A stretch of 64,000 nt of DNA from Aphodousia faecalis (GCA_018712705.1 DVGM01000009.1:1-64000); one strand, 5' to 3'; numbered from the stretch's first letter, positions 16,766 to 25,763 are shown. Notes: generated from the sequence alone by a model not told the origin. Numbers and translations are program-made.

Positions 16766-17404
16766 TTAACGGATTTCCCTATTGATGACTTCATTACTTG
16801 TCACAAACTTCACTCCCTTGGCCTTCAAAAGGCCAATGCCCGTGTCATCCTCTGCAGTTAAACCGGCAACCGCATCCGTCACCCAATAGAGTTGATGTTC
16901 GTAGTGCAAGGCATCTAAGGCTGTTCTGACCAAAGAACCCTCTCGCGACAATCCGCACAGATAAATACGATTGACGAAACGATCTTCGCAGTACGACTGT
17001 AACCCTGTCTGCGTTTTACGATCAGCTTCTAAAAATGCCGAATAAGTGTCAATTTTTGCATTTGTTCCTTTCAAGATGGCAATCACTCGAGACATGGGTA
17101 AGCGCAGTCCCCGAGCAAAGTCTGCTCCTGTGGAACCTTCCACACAAAACTTTGGCGTCAAAACGATCTTCTGACCATCGCAGTCAATACTTTCGCCAGG
17201 TTTCATCCCCGCGTGAGAGTCGGCAAAAACAACATGATTGTCTGGTCTGAATTCTTGAGTGGCGATGACACGATCAAAAGTTGCCGCCATCTTCGAAATC
17301 GGCTCTAATACCGCTTCAGCTCCTGCTACTGGTAGAGCCCCATCTTTCATAAAATCATTTTGCACATCTTGAACCAGAAGGGCCGTGAAAATCTTAATCG
17401 GCAT
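16766..17404 (-). CDS. isochorismatase/nicotinamidase-fold protein lacking the catalytic Cys
   Basis: 212 residues from ATG at 17404, one base after the upstream stop, with GGAG in the overlap. It follows PncA (nicotinamidase) along its length: LLVQDVQNDF (Asp conserved), ATQEFRPDNHVVFADSH, FCVEGSTGADF, ILKGTNAKIDTYSAF (Lys conserved) and LCGLSREGSLVRTALDA. The catalytic Cys expected in the last motif (YCV in PncA) is Ser-Leu here, and the metal site DxH (TQDWHP in PncA) is Glu-Phe-Arg. Nicotinamide hydrolysis is therefore doubtful; a binding or regulatory role, or a changed reaction, is more likely. Translationally coupled to the NMO-like gene. Confidence 0.8.
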   Translation of the reverse strand: MPIKIFTALLVQDVQNDFMKDGALPVAGAEAVLEPISKMAATFDRVIATQEFRPDNHVVFADSHAGMKPGESIDCDGQKIVLTPKFCVEGSTGADFARGLRLPMSRVIAILKGTNAKIDTYSAFLEADRKTQTGLQSYCEDRFVNRIYLCGLSREGSLVRTALDALHYEHQLYWVTDAVAGLTAEDDTGIGLLKAKGVKFVTSNEVINREIR

Positions 17405-17405
17405 A

Positions 17406-18482
17406 CTACTCACTCCAACAATCTTTTAATTCAGTAAATAATTTCGTCACTATAGCGCAAGTTGTTCCCTTAGGAGCTGTCTGCGCCGCTTGCCCCAAAG
17501 CCATCTCCAATAAATCAGCACGATTTTGAGCAATAGCCGTAGCAAAAATCGGAGCCAGCACACGTAACTGTCCGGGATATGAACTTACGGCTAAACCCGC
17601 CTGAGACAAAGCTTCGATAATACCGGTTGGTATTAGACGCGTTATGCGGCCGCTGCCGAAGTCTGATAGGCGAGTAGCCGCATCATCACACCAGGGAACC
17701 TGATCTTTGAGCGACTGCGGCCACGCCGATTCTTCACTTCTTAGTAAAAGAGAACCTAATTGCGCCCCACACGCTCCCAGCATCATCGCTGCGCAAACTT
17801 GCTGCGCGCTCATCATGGCACCAGCGGCCACAACAGGCGTGTCCCCACAAACACGAACCACGGGCGGCAAGAGTGCCATCAAGCCGATTTGAGAACCTTC
17901 CAAAGGATTTTCGAAGTACTGCCTTGGACCACCCGCTTCTATTCCCTGAGCAATGATGACAGAGCAACCGGCCGTTTTTAAAACCTTCGCTTCTCGAGTC
18001 GAATTGACCGCCCCCATCATGAGAATCTTTCGCGCTTCCAAAGCCTCCGCGTAAATTTCACGGGGACCGCCGAAGCTAAAACTTACGACAGGCACGTCCG
18101 CTGACAATATGGCCTCAAATTGCTCATCAAAAGCAGGAATATCCACCATTTGATGCGCCAGCCCCAATTCTTCTCTTAACGGTTCAAGCGCATCAAAAAG
18201 ATTTTTCGTGGCAACTTTATCTTCCGCTGCCCGGGGAAAGACTCGAATATTTAAAGCAAAAGGTTTTGAAGTAAGCGTTTTAATTCTTTTAACAGCGCTC
18301 AGGATTTCGTCGGCATTCATGATGCCGCATGGCATCACACCAAGGCCACCAGCCTCACTTATCCCCGCCACCATTTCCGGTGTCGTGACTCCCATCATCG
18401 GCGCCCCGATTAACGGCGCTTCAATACCTAATAGTGACGTGAGCCTTTGAGCGCGTTCACTAAATTTCTTTTGCATTGACAT
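17406..18482 (-). CDS. nitronate monooxygenase-like FMN TIM-barrel protein
   Basis: 358 residues from ATG at 18482 (AGGA 7 nt upstream). Class I nitronate monooxygenase/2-nitropropane dioxygenase fold. Visible are the N-terminal APLIGAPMMGVTTPEMVAG, SFSFGGPRE, the FMN-binding APIV-like VVAAGAMMSAQQVCAAMMLGA and GAQLGSLLLRS. In this family the catalytic base is the His of AGGHR; here the sequence reads GIEAGGPRQYF, so His is replaced by Pro. FMN binding is plausible but classical nitronate oxidation is not assured. Operonic with the equally altered nicotinamidase-like gene. Confidence 0.8.
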   Translation of the reverse strand: MSMQKKFSERAQRLTSLLGIEAPLIGAPMMGVTTPEMVAGISEAGGLGVMPCGIMNADEILSAVKRIKTLTSKPFALNIRVFPRAAEDKVATKNLFDALEPLREELGLAHQMVDIPAFDEQFEAILSADVPVVSFSFGGPREIYAEALEARKILMMGAVNSTREAKVLKTAGCSVIIAQGIEAGGPRQYFENPLEGSQIGLMALLPPVVRVCGDTPVVAAGAMMSAQQVCAAMMLGACGAQLGSLLLRSEESAWPQSLKDQVPWCDDAATRLSDFGSGRITRLIPTGIIEALSQAGLAVSSYPGQLRVLAPIFATAIAQNRADLLEMALGQAAQTAPKGTTCAIVTKLFTELKDCWSE

Positions 18483-18532
18483 CAAAAAATCCTAAAAAAC
18501 TACGTGTGCATTGCCAAAATTAACTTCGCTAT

Positions 18533-18560
18533 TTTACAGGTTGCCATCGCAACCTATAAT
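18533..18560 (+). promoter_or_regulatory. mnmA promoter with palindromic spacer
   Basis: TTTACA (18533-18538) and perfect TATAAT (18555-18560). The 16-bp spacer is exactly an inverted repeat, GGTTGC-CATC-GCAACC. It lies 37 bp before the mnmA start. An operator or a chance hairpin; no regulator known. Confidence 0.7.
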
Positions 18561-18596
18561 TGCACTCATCGCAATTCAATTTTTAGGATTATCGGC

Positions 18597-19688
18597 ATGG
18601 GAAAGCGTGTTGTGGTCGGTCTGTCTGGCGGCGTTGACTCTTCTGTTTCCGCTTATTTACTGAAAAAACAGGGCTACGATGTAATCGGTCTTTTCATGAA
18701 AAATTGGGAAGATGACGATGATAGTGAATATTGTTCTTCACGTCAGGATTTCATCGATGCCACAAGCGTAGCGGATGTGATCGGCATTGATATTGAAGCC
18801 GTTAACTTTGCCAAAGAATACAAAGAACGTGTGTTTGCTGATTTCCTGCGCGAATATTCAGCAGGCCGTACACCGAATCCAGATGTGCTTTGCAATGCTG
18901 AAATTAAATTCAGAGCTTTCCTTGATTATGCAATGGATATGGGGGCCGAGTGCATTGCCACCGGTCACTATGCCAGAACTCGCCTGACCGCTGATGGAAA
19001 AACACAGCTTCTGCGTGGTTTAGACGAAACCAAAGATCAAAGTTATTTTTTGCATCGACTCACCCAAGAACAAATTTCCAAAGTGATTTTCCCTGTGGGT
19101 GAATTGCGCAAAACGGAAGTTCGCCGTATCGCAGAAGAAATCGGACTGCCTAATGCCAAAAAGAAAGACTCCACCGGCATTTGTTTTATCGGTGAGCGGC
19201 CGTTCCGGGAATTTCTAAATCGTTACTTGCCGACACACCCCGGTCCCATGAAAACAACAGATGGCCGCGTGGTCGGCGAACACATGGGTCTGGCTTTCTA
19301 CACTTTGGGACAGCGCAAGGGAATTGGCGTTGGCGGCAGTCGCGAGGGCAACGGAGAGCCCTGGTTTGTCGCAAAAAAAGACATGGCAACCAATACGCTT
19401 TGGATTGCCCAGGGACATGATCATCCTTGGCTTTTGAGTCATCACCTAACCGTTGTGATGCCCAGTTGGGTTAGCGGAAATGCCCCGCTTGAAGGCAGTC
19501 AGCTCACCGTGAAAACCCGTTATCGACAAAAAGATGGGAATTGCACTGTCAGCCAAATCTCAGAAAATGCGTTCACTCTGAACTTTGACGAACCCCAATG
19601 GGCCGTCACCCCTGGACAAAGCGCGGTCATTTATGACGGAGAGGTTTGTCTTGGCGGCGGCTTCATTGACGTAATTGATCAACACTAG
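18597..19688 (+). CDS. mnmA: tRNA-specific 2-thiouridylase
   Basis: 363 residues from ATG at 18597 (MGKRVVVGLSGGVDSSV); the in-frame upstream start at 18504 precedes the promoter and is rejected. MnmA adds the 2-thio group of s2U34 in tRNA Lys/Glu/Gln. The PP-loop GLSGGVDSSV, the catalytic Cys region PNPDVLCNAEIKF, ATGHYAR, DQSYFL and the second Cys in DSTGICFIGER are all present, as is the C-terminal beta-barrel (GQRKGIGVGG). Monocistronic with its own promoter. Confidence 0.96.
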   Translation: MGKRVVVGLSGGVDSSVSAYLLKKQGYDVIGLFMKNWEDDDDSEYCSSRQDFIDATSVADVIGIDIEAVNFAKEYKERVFADFLREYSAGRTPNPDVLCNAEIKFRAFLDYAMDMGAECIATGHYARTRLTADGKTQLLRGLDETKDQSYFLHRLTQEQISKVIFPVGELRKTEVRRIAEEIGLPNAKKKDSTGICFIGERPFREFLNRYLPTHPGPMKTTDGRVVGEHMGLAFYTLGQRKGIGVGGSREGNGEPWFVAKKDMATNTLWIAQGHDHPWLLSHHLTVVMPSWVSGNAPLEGSQLTVKTRYRQKDGNCTVSQISENAFTLNFDEPQWAVTPGQSAVIYDGEVCLGGGFIDVIDQH

Positions 19689-19800
19689 GTTTTCACAATA
19701 TCCATTTCCCCCACAGATTCCTTCAACTTTCAAAACTAAAAGTTGGAGGAATCGTGTTTTATACTTTTTCTGTTGAGGCTTAATTTTTTCGGACACAAAA

Positions 19801-21927
19801 ATGCAGGCATGGTTGAGTGGATTAAATCCTGAGCAACAGAAAGCGGTTATGTCCACTGAAGGTTATGTTCGTGTGTTAGCAGGCCCCGGCACCGGTAAAA
19901 CACGAGCTCTGACCGCTCGCTACTGCTACCTCACAGAAACATTAGGCGTGTCCGCTAAAAATATTTTGTGCGTCACTTTTACCAACAAGGCCGCCAACGA
20001 AATGAAGCAACGCATTCGTCAATGGCTAGGCGACTTGGATTTGGGCTATATCTGTACGTTGCATGCTTTCTGTGTTCAATTTTTAAAAGAAGAAATTCAC
20101 GTTCTGCATTATCCGAAGAATTTCATCATTTTGGATGTAGAAGATCAGCGAGTATTACTATTAAAAATTTTTGAAGAAATGGGCCTAACGCTCAAAGAGG
20201 CCACGATTAAACAGAAAATTGACGAAGTACTGGAAGCCAGAAAACTCACGGCCGGCAGCTACATCGATGAAATCTTTACGCTGAGTAACTCCGAACTTGA
20301 AAAACGAATTCAATTGGCAACTGACGTTAATGACGGCATATTTTTGCGCTATCTCTATGAGCAAAAGAAAAACTATGCCTGTGACTTTAACGATTTAATC
20401 AACTTCACCGCCTACATTCTTAAACACTATCCCGACATTCTCCAAAAATGGCAGGACCGCATGCAGTACGTGATGGTTGATGAATTCCAAGATGTCAGCG
20501 CCAAACAATATTCCATCGCTCAAATGCTTTCAAGCAAACACCATAATCTTTTCATTGTCGGCGATCCTGATCAAACGATTTACACTTGGAGAAACGCTCA
20601 CGTTAAACTCTTCTTGGATTTCGATAAACAATATCCGGATGCCCAAACCATCGTTCTGCAAACAAATTACCGCTCAAGCCCAGAAATTTTAAAAGCTGCC
20701 GACACGCTCATTCAGAAAAATGTTCTTCGTTATCCAAAGGTATTGAAGGCCACCAAACCGAATGGTCCCAAGCCCCTCTTTTTCCACGCACAAAGTGAAA
20801 AAGAAGAAGCCGATTGGATTAGCCAAGAAATAAAAAAATTAATCAATGCCGGCAACCGATATGATCAGATTGCAGTTTTATATCGTTCTCACTTTTTGAG
20901 TCGGTCAATTGAAGAAAGTTTTGTCAAAAACGTCGTTCCTTACAAGATTTATAGCGGAATCGAATTCTATGCACGGGCAGAAATTAAAGACTGTCTCTCT
21001 TACTTGCGTATGCTAACGACAGCCGATGATATTGCCTTTCTGCGAACGATCAACACTCCGGCTAGAAAAATCGGCAAGAAAAAACTGGAATTTCTAAAGA
21101 CTGTGGCAGAGACAGAACATTGCTCTCTCTACGAAGCTCTAAGGAAGACTTTAGAGCAGGATTTATTCCGATCAACCGGAGCTAAGCAGTACGTCTACGC
21201 CATTGAAACGGTGAAAAAAGACGGGCACACCTTATCGCTAGGTTCTGTTTTACAACGAATTCTTGATATGAGTGGCTATGAAAACTATTTGAGGCTTCAG
21301 TCTGATCAAGAACGTTTGGATAACGTAGCAGAACTTAAACGAGCCATTGAAGAAGAAGGACAGGATCCCGACGCAACACTTCAGGAGTTTTTAAATAAGA
21401 CCGCTCTACTTAGTAATTTAGATCGAAAAGAAAAGCATGAAGCCGTTAAGGTGATGACGATCCACTCCGCAAAAGGCATGGAGTTCCCTTACGTCTTTAT
21501 TTGCGGACTCAATGAAGGTGTTTTTCCTTCTAGAAAAATTTCCACGCCTGAAGAAATGGATGAAGAAAGACGAATTGCCTATGTTGCCATGACCCGTGCT
21601 ATCAAAGCCCTGTATTTAAGCGACAGTGAAGGGTTTTCTAATGACAACGTTTTCAAACTTCCTTCTCGATTCATTTTTGATGCCGGGCGTGAAAATTTAA
21701 CTTATGTCCGTGAATTGCCGGCGAGCTTTGAGGGACGGGTCAATCGAATAGCCAGCCCCAACATGATTCAACGGTTTCAAAATGGAGACCGTGTTGTGCA
21801 CCCGGTATTCGGTTGTGGAACCATTATGGATGTGGATACCCAAACGCAGTCCTACAAAATTCAATTTGATCAGTTAAAAACGGAACGCAATATTCAATTC
21901 AAAGTGCCGCTAAAGCATTTCCAATGA
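19801..21927 (+). CDS. UvrD/PcrA-type SF1A DNA helicase
   Basis: 708 residues. Helicase motifs in order: Q-motif LNPEQQKAV, Walker A AGPGTGKT, Ia VTFTNKAANEMKQR, II VDEFQDVS, III GDPDQTIYTWRNA, IV TNYRSSPEILKAA, V VMTIHSAKGMEFPYVFICGL and VI EERRIAYVAMTRA. The C-terminus (GDRVVHPVFGCGTIMD) is the small Tudor-like UvrD tail that contacts RNA polymerase in PcrA/UvrD. Predicted 3'-5' helicase in repair or replication-fork maintenance. Whether it is UvrD, Rep or a third paralogue is not decided. ATG at 19801. Confidence 0.88.
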   Translation: MQAWLSGLNPEQQKAVMSTEGYVRVLAGPGTGKTRALTARYCYLTETLGVSAKNILCVTFTNKAANEMKQRIRQWLGDLDLGYICTLHAFCVQFLKEEIHVLHYPKNFIILDVEDQRVLLLKIFEEMGLTLKEATIKQKIDEVLEARKLTAGSYIDEIFTLSNSELEKRIQLATDVNDGIFLRYLYEQKKNYACDFNDLINFTAYILKHYPDILQKWQDRMQYVMVDEFQDVSAKQYSIAQMLSSKHHNLFIVGDPDQTIYTWRNAHVKLFLDFDKQYPDAQTIVLQTNYRSSPEILKAADTLIQKNVLRYPKVLKATKPNGPKPLFFHAQSEKEEADWISQEIKKLINAGNRYDQIAVLYRSHFLSRSIEESFVKNVVPYKIYSGIEFYARAEIKDCLSYLRMLTTADDIAFLRTINTPARKIGKKKLEFLKTVAETEHCSLYEALRKTLEQDLFRSTGAKQYVYAIETVKKDGHTLSLGSVLQRILDMSGYENYLRLQSDQERLDNVAELKRAIEEEGQDPDATLQEFLNKTALLSNLDRKEKHEAVKVMTIHSAKGMEFPYVFICGLNEGVFPSRKISTPEEMDEERRIAYVAMTRAIKALYLSDSEGFSNDNVFKLPSRFIFDAGRENLTYVRELPASFEGRVNRIASPNMIQRFQNGDRVVHPVFGCGTIMDVDTQTQSYKIQFDQLKTERNIQFKVPLKHFQ

Positions 21928-21953
21928 AAAAGGCGGTTCGCCATTGAACCGCC
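21926..21953 (-). terminator. terminator of the phosphoesterase gene
   Basis: 8-bp stem GGCGGTTC/GAACCGCC; read on the minus strand it is followed by TTTTTC. It overlaps the helicase stop codon. Confidence 0.8.
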
Positions 21954-21968
21954 CCACCGTAGTCGCAT

Positions 21969-23120
21969 CTATTTCCTAGGTTCTGGTTTTGACCTTAAAA
22001 CAATTTCTGTGATCTCCGAGGGATCCATGACGCGAAGCGCCATTCCGGTCCAAAGACCGGTTCCTGGAGAAACATAAAGTTGCGTTGTTTTATTGGCTTG
22101 ATAGAGACCAGAGACAAAACCGTCGTTAAAGAAAGCAACAACCGGCTGCATCAGGGCATAAAGACCGCCATGCGTATGCCCGGAAAGCTGTAAATCCACG
22201 CCTTCCAAAGTCTTGGCACCCTTAGGTTGGTGAGCAAGCAAAATGGTCGCCGCATCCGGAGCTCCCTGCAGGGCTTTCTTCAAATCGGGGCCCGTAGCTC
22301 CGTAACGCACCGCCGAGCGGTCAGTGGTTCCAGCCAAAACCAATTGAGCGCTTCCACGGGTAATAACGTGGTGACGATTTTCAAGCATCGTCACGCCGCT
22401 GTCTTCGAAAAATCTCACCCATGCAGCCGCACCATGATGCCACTCATGATTCCCTGTTACACCATAGACGCCATCTTTGGACTTAATCCTGCCGTAGGCC
22501 TGTACCTCTTGTGCCAAAGAAGCTTCTGTTCCCTCAATCATGTCGCCAACCAGAACCACTGCGTCGGCATCCAATTCGTTGGCAGTATCAATGACAGCCT
22601 CTAACCACGGACGTTTTAAGAGCTGTCCGACATGCAAGTCAGCCATCTGCACAATTCGATAACCATCAAATTCGGGAGCTAAGCGATCCAGTGTAATTTC
22701 CACACGATGCACCGTCGGCACCGTCAGAGCATAGTGAGTACCAGATATGGCAGCTGCTACTGAAAAAATTAAAAGAAGCCAACGATTTTTTGCTTCTTTT
22801 AATGGCCAAGGCACATGAGAACCGGTTGCCTTATTGACAACGGTCACCAATACAAAAAGAAGGTCTTTGACCACTAACAATGGTACCAAGACCAGCAAAA
22901 TGTTAAAAAGCGACTCCCAAACAATCAGCGTTGTCTCTGAAAGTTGGGGATTAAACATGTGCCCGCCGAAATAGTAGTAATAAGAAAATTTCTGACTGAT
23001 GGCGAGGAAAAAAAACGTCAAGCCCAGCTTGACCTTCCAAGTAGCCTTAAATGGCAGCACATAACTTAGAAAAACATAGGCCACCAAAACAAGTGAAATA
23101 ATCATTAAAACATTAATCAC
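21969..23120 (-). CDS. membrane-anchored metallophosphoesterase (YkuE/YaeI-like)
   Basis: 383 residues. The first ~145 form four to five membrane helices. Then follows a calcineurin-like phosphoesterase domain with all metal motifs: YRIVQMADLHVGQ (DxH), VLVGDMIEG (GDxxD-like), GVTGNHEWHHG (GNHE), LLAHQP and LSGHTHGGLY (GHTHGG). Dinuclear-metal hydrolase acting at the membrane; homologues include YkuE and YaeI. Substrate unknown. Stands alone; the next gene upstream is the araC-type regulator on the same strand. Confidence 0.87.
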   Translation of the reverse strand: MINVLMIISLVLVAYVFLSYVLPFKATWKVKLGLTFFFLAISQKFSYYYYFGGHMFNPQLSETTLIVWESLFNILLVLVPLLVVKDLLFVLVTVVNKATGSHVPWPLKEAKNRWLLLIFSVAAAISGTHYALTVPTVHRVEITLDRLAPEFDGYRIVQMADLHVGQLLKRPWLEAVIDTANELDADAVVLVGDMIEGTEASLAQEVQAYGRIKSKDGVYGVTGNHEWHHGAAAWVRFFEDSGVTMLENRHHVITRGSAQLVLAGTTDRSAVRYGATGPDLKKALQGAPDAATILLAHQPKGAKTLEGVDLQLSGHTHGGLYALMQPVVAFFNDGFVSGLYQANKTTQLYVSPGTGLWTGMALRVMDPSEITEIVLRSKPEPRK

Positions 23121-23187
23121 GAAAAATCCTTCCGTATCATCGACTTCAGACGGCGTATTTTAGCCGCCTGAAGTCAAAAGTACCGAA

Positions 23188-24117
23188 CTATTGCATAGAC
23201 ATGAACGACTCTCTTCCCAACCCCCGTTGCTGTTTAATGTCTCGATAGGGCGGCAGACCAAACTGTCGTTTGTATTCCCGATTAAATTGGCTTGGGCTTT
23301 CGTATCCCACTGCGTAGCAAGCCGTGGTGGCATCCATTTTCTGAGTCAACATCAGCCGCTTGGCTTCATGCAAACGCAGACTCTTATGAAATTGAAGCGG
23401 TGTCATGCAAGTGACTTCTTTGAAATGACGGTGAAAAGTTGAAACTCCCATATGCACGTTATCGGCCAATTCCGACACACTCAAAGGAGAGGCGTAATTT
23501 TCACGCAACCAAGCGATGGCCTTAGCAATCTGCGCGCTGGCTCCCTGCTTTGCATTAAATTCTCGAAGACTCGTACCCAGCGGACTTTGCAGAACGCGGA
23601 AATAAATTTCCCGAATAATCATTGGAGCCAACACCTTGGTTTCAACCGGTTTATCCAATAGCCGCATCAGGCGCAGCACAGCTTCCCACACATCATCGTC
23701 CACCTGCCCCACGCAAAGCGCTTCATTGACCGGCTTTTCTGGTAAACCGTGAATTTCTTCCAATTGCATAATAAGATCTGACAACACCGAACGATCAATC
23801 TCCACTGCAAGAGACAAAAACGGATGTTCGTGAGTGGCACCAATTGTGCAAAACGTTGCCGGGACATCAACCCCTACCACTAAGCAGTGATTTTTTCCAT
23901 AAACGTATTCTTTATCACCAATAACGGAACGCTTTTGTCCATCAATGATAAAGGCCAAACTCGTTGAATAAATACTGGCCCCTTCACAGTTACCCTGCTC
24001 ACGTCTGGACAAACTTAAGCCAGGAATAATCGTGGGAAAGGTTCCCAGTTCCGGCGTATGCTCAAGCGTGATGGCTCTGAGCTCTTCGTTCATTTTCTCT
24101 AATCTTTCACTTTGCAT
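23188..24117 (-). CDS. AraC-family transcriptional regulator
   Basis: 309 residues. N-terminal ~170 residues fit AraC_N (PF06719 type: EGASIYSTSLAFIIDGQKR, YGKNHCLVVGVDVPA). The C-terminal ~100 residues form the double helix-turn-helix (SVSELADNVHMGVSTFHRHFKEVTCMTPLQF as two parts, then ACYAVGYESPSQFNREYKRQFG). The gene is divergent from the carboxymuconolactone-decarboxylase-like gene at 24381, its probable target; repeat motifs in the 263-bp interval could be binding sites. Confidence 0.9.
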   Translation of the reverse strand: MQSERLEKMNEELRAITLEHTPELGTFPTIIPGLSLSRREQGNCEGASIYSTSLAFIIDGQKRSVIGDKEYVYGKNHCLVVGVDVPATFCTIGATHEHPFLSLAVEIDRSVLSDLIMQLEEIHGLPEKPVNEALCVGQVDDDVWEAVLRLMRLLDKPVETKVLAPMIIREIYFRVLQSPLGTSLREFNAKQGASAQIAKAIAWLRENYASPLSVSELADNVHMGVSTFHRHFKEVTCMTPLQFHKSLRLHEAKRLMLTQKMDATTACYAVGYESPSQFNREYKRQFGLPPYRDIKQQRGLGRESFMSMQ

Positions 24118-24144
24118 AATGACACCTCACTAGTGTCTATTATT

Positions 24145-24306
24145 GGCAAAAATCGTTTTCTCAAACAAGACAAAATTGATCACGTTTTTGCCTAATCCTC
24201 TCAAATTACATATTTTTACTTTATTTCACAATGAATTATTGACCAAAACCCTCATTGACCAATTCATTTCTAAAAAAGCTCTTTTTCAGTTTTAGGCAAA
24301 AATTCG
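24145..24306. repeat. operator-like repeats between araC-type and CMD genes
   Basis: GGCAAAAA occurs at 24145 and 24295 (followed by TCG or TTCG) and inverted at 24185-24192. Two direct copies of ATTGACCAA (24238-24246, 24254-24262) are flanked by the inverted pair AATGAATT (24230-24237) and AATTCATT (24261-24268). Arrangement and location fit binding sites for the divergent AraC-type regulator. Confidence 0.45.
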
Positions 24307-24380
24307 CCCTTTTTGTAGAGGTTCAGTCAAGTCCTAATTTTTAGACTTAACGCATAACCCTCCAAACAAGGAGAATACGA

Positions 24381-25163
24381 ATGAAAAGAAGGACTTTATT
24401 GATGAGCAGTTCCATTATTCCCGCGGCTTTTGCCGCCGACGCCCTCGCAACACCGAGTGCACAAGATAGTCAATTGTCTAAGATGGATCCAGATTTCTCA
24501 GCGATTGAAGACTACTTTCTTAAAAAAGAAATGCCGAAAGCCGGCGAAATGTCGGTTAAAAATCGCACCATGATCACTTTGGCTGCGCTGACAACCATCA
24601 GCGGCGTAACCCGTCTTCATCAGGCTACGGCGGATGCGCTCAAAGCCGGTATGTCTGTGGTAGAAATCAAAGAAACGCTTTATCAGTGCGCCCCCTACAT
24701 CGGTATTACTCGGGTTGAAAGTGCTCTCGTGGAAGTCAATGACGCATTGCAAAAGCTGGGACAAAATCCAATCCCAACTTCGCAAAGCACGGTCAATGAA
24801 ACTACGCGCTTTGAAAAGGGACTCGCAGTGCAAAAGGGCATTTTTGGTAACGCCATTGACAAAATGCATGCGTCAACACCCGAAAATCAAGCCTATATCA
24901 GCAAACAGGCATTGACCGCCTACTGCTTCGGTGATTTCTACACACGCACAGGTCTTGACTTGAAAGCCCGCGAACTGATCACTTTCACCGCCATTATGTG
25001 TTTGGGCGGTTGTGAGCCACAGTTAAAAGCACACACGGCCGCCAACCTTTCTGTCGGCAACTCCAAACAGGATCTGATTGATACCATTATGGTCGCCATG
25101 CCGTATATCGGTTTTCCAAGAACGCTAAACGCATTGGCTGTTGTTAACGAAATCGCCAAATAG
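24381..25163 (+). CDS. carboxymuconolactone decarboxylase family protein, exported
   Basis: 260 residues. N-terminal MKRRTLLMSSSIIPAAFAADALA looks like a signal peptide, with an RR pair that hints at Tat. Two CMD/AhpD-like repeats follow (about residues 40-130 and 150-250), with ALTTISGVTRLHQAT and FTAIMCLGGCEPQLKAHT; the second carries a CLGGCEPQLKAH Cys/His cluster reminiscent of the AhpD redox site. Likely an oxidoreductase-type rather than a true decarboxylase. Under probable control of the divergent AraC-type regulator. A GC-rich hairpin at 25181-25201 follows. Confidence 0.8.
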   Translation: MKRRTLLMSSSIIPAAFAADALATPSAQDSQLSKMDPDFSAIEDYFLKKEMPKAGEMSVKNRTMITLAALTTISGVTRLHQATADALKAGMSVVEIKETLYQCAPYIGITRVESALVEVNDALQKLGQNPIPTSQSTVNETTRFEKGLAVQKGIFGNAIDKMHASTPENQAYISKQALTAYCFGDFYTRTGLDLKARELITFTAIMCLGGCEPQLKAHTAANLSVGNSKQDLIDTIMVAMPYIGFPRTLNALAVVNEIAK

Positions 25164-25392
25164 TTTTCTTTTCGAGCTAGCGCCGGTACTCTGTGCCGGC
25201 GTTTGTGCAAATCTTTGTGTCATTTCTCAAATATTTGAAAATTTCATCTCAATTGAAATGGTTTATCCATTTGATTCCATTGAATAAATTTCAGTTAACC
25301 AGGTATTCCTTAAAAATTTTTTAACAAGTTGAGAGAAGTATTTCCTAGTAACTTGAGATACTGAAAAGCAGAAGAAATGAGGAAAATGAATC

Positions 25393-25689
25393 ATGCCATT
25401 TCAGTTCAAAAGCGAAGAAGTCCATTGCATTATGAAAGCGTGCGAGAACCACACTTTTAGCGGTCCGAAGCCTGCTTGTTTAGCAAACTTAACTCAACGG
25501 TTGACTCTTTCGGCGAAAGAATTCCGAGACCTTGTCCGTTATCTCAAGAGCGTTGCGATGGCTGGTATTCACAATGGCACTGTTGGTTGCGGTTTGGCCT
25601 ACCGCCAATACTTGATGAGTTCCTACAACGCCATGCGAGCGTTGGATATCTGCAATACGGTCAAAATGGCAAGCCTTCCTAGTCGCTAA
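25393..25689 (+). CDS. hypothetical small protein (98 aa)
   Basis: 98 residues with a good ribosome site (GAGGAAAATG region before ATG at 25393). Contains five Cys spread along the chain, no membrane helix and a mostly helical central part (LTLSAKEFRDLVRYLKSVAMAG). I do not recognise the family. It lies alone in a 600-bp interval between the CMD gene and the guanidine riboswitch, with coding-like codon use. Confidence 0.55.
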   Translation: MPFQFKSEEVHCIMKACENHTFSGPKPACLANLTQRLTLSAKEFRDLVRYLKSVAMAGIHNGTVGCGLAYRQYLMSSYNAMRALDICNTVKMASLPSR

Positions 25690-25708
25690 CTTTGTTATAC
25701 TGCCAGGC

Positions 25709-25747
25709 AGCGGACGACCGCTCTTTGCACCATTGGGGACGGCCCCG
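25709..25747 (+). ncRNA. guanidine-II (mini-ykkC) riboswitch
   Basis: Two short hairpins each capped by an ACGR tetraloop: AGCGG-ACGA-CCGCT (25709-25722) and GGGG-ACGG-CCCC (25735-25746), joined by 12 nt. The ribosome site AAAGGA (25751-25756) follows directly, before the Gdx start at 25764. This is the defining architecture of the guanidine-II class, which turns on translation when guanidinium bridges the loops. A TATACT -10 at 25696-25701 would start transcription at the first hairpin. Confidence 0.92.
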
Positions 25748-25763
25748 GCTAAAGGAATGACTT

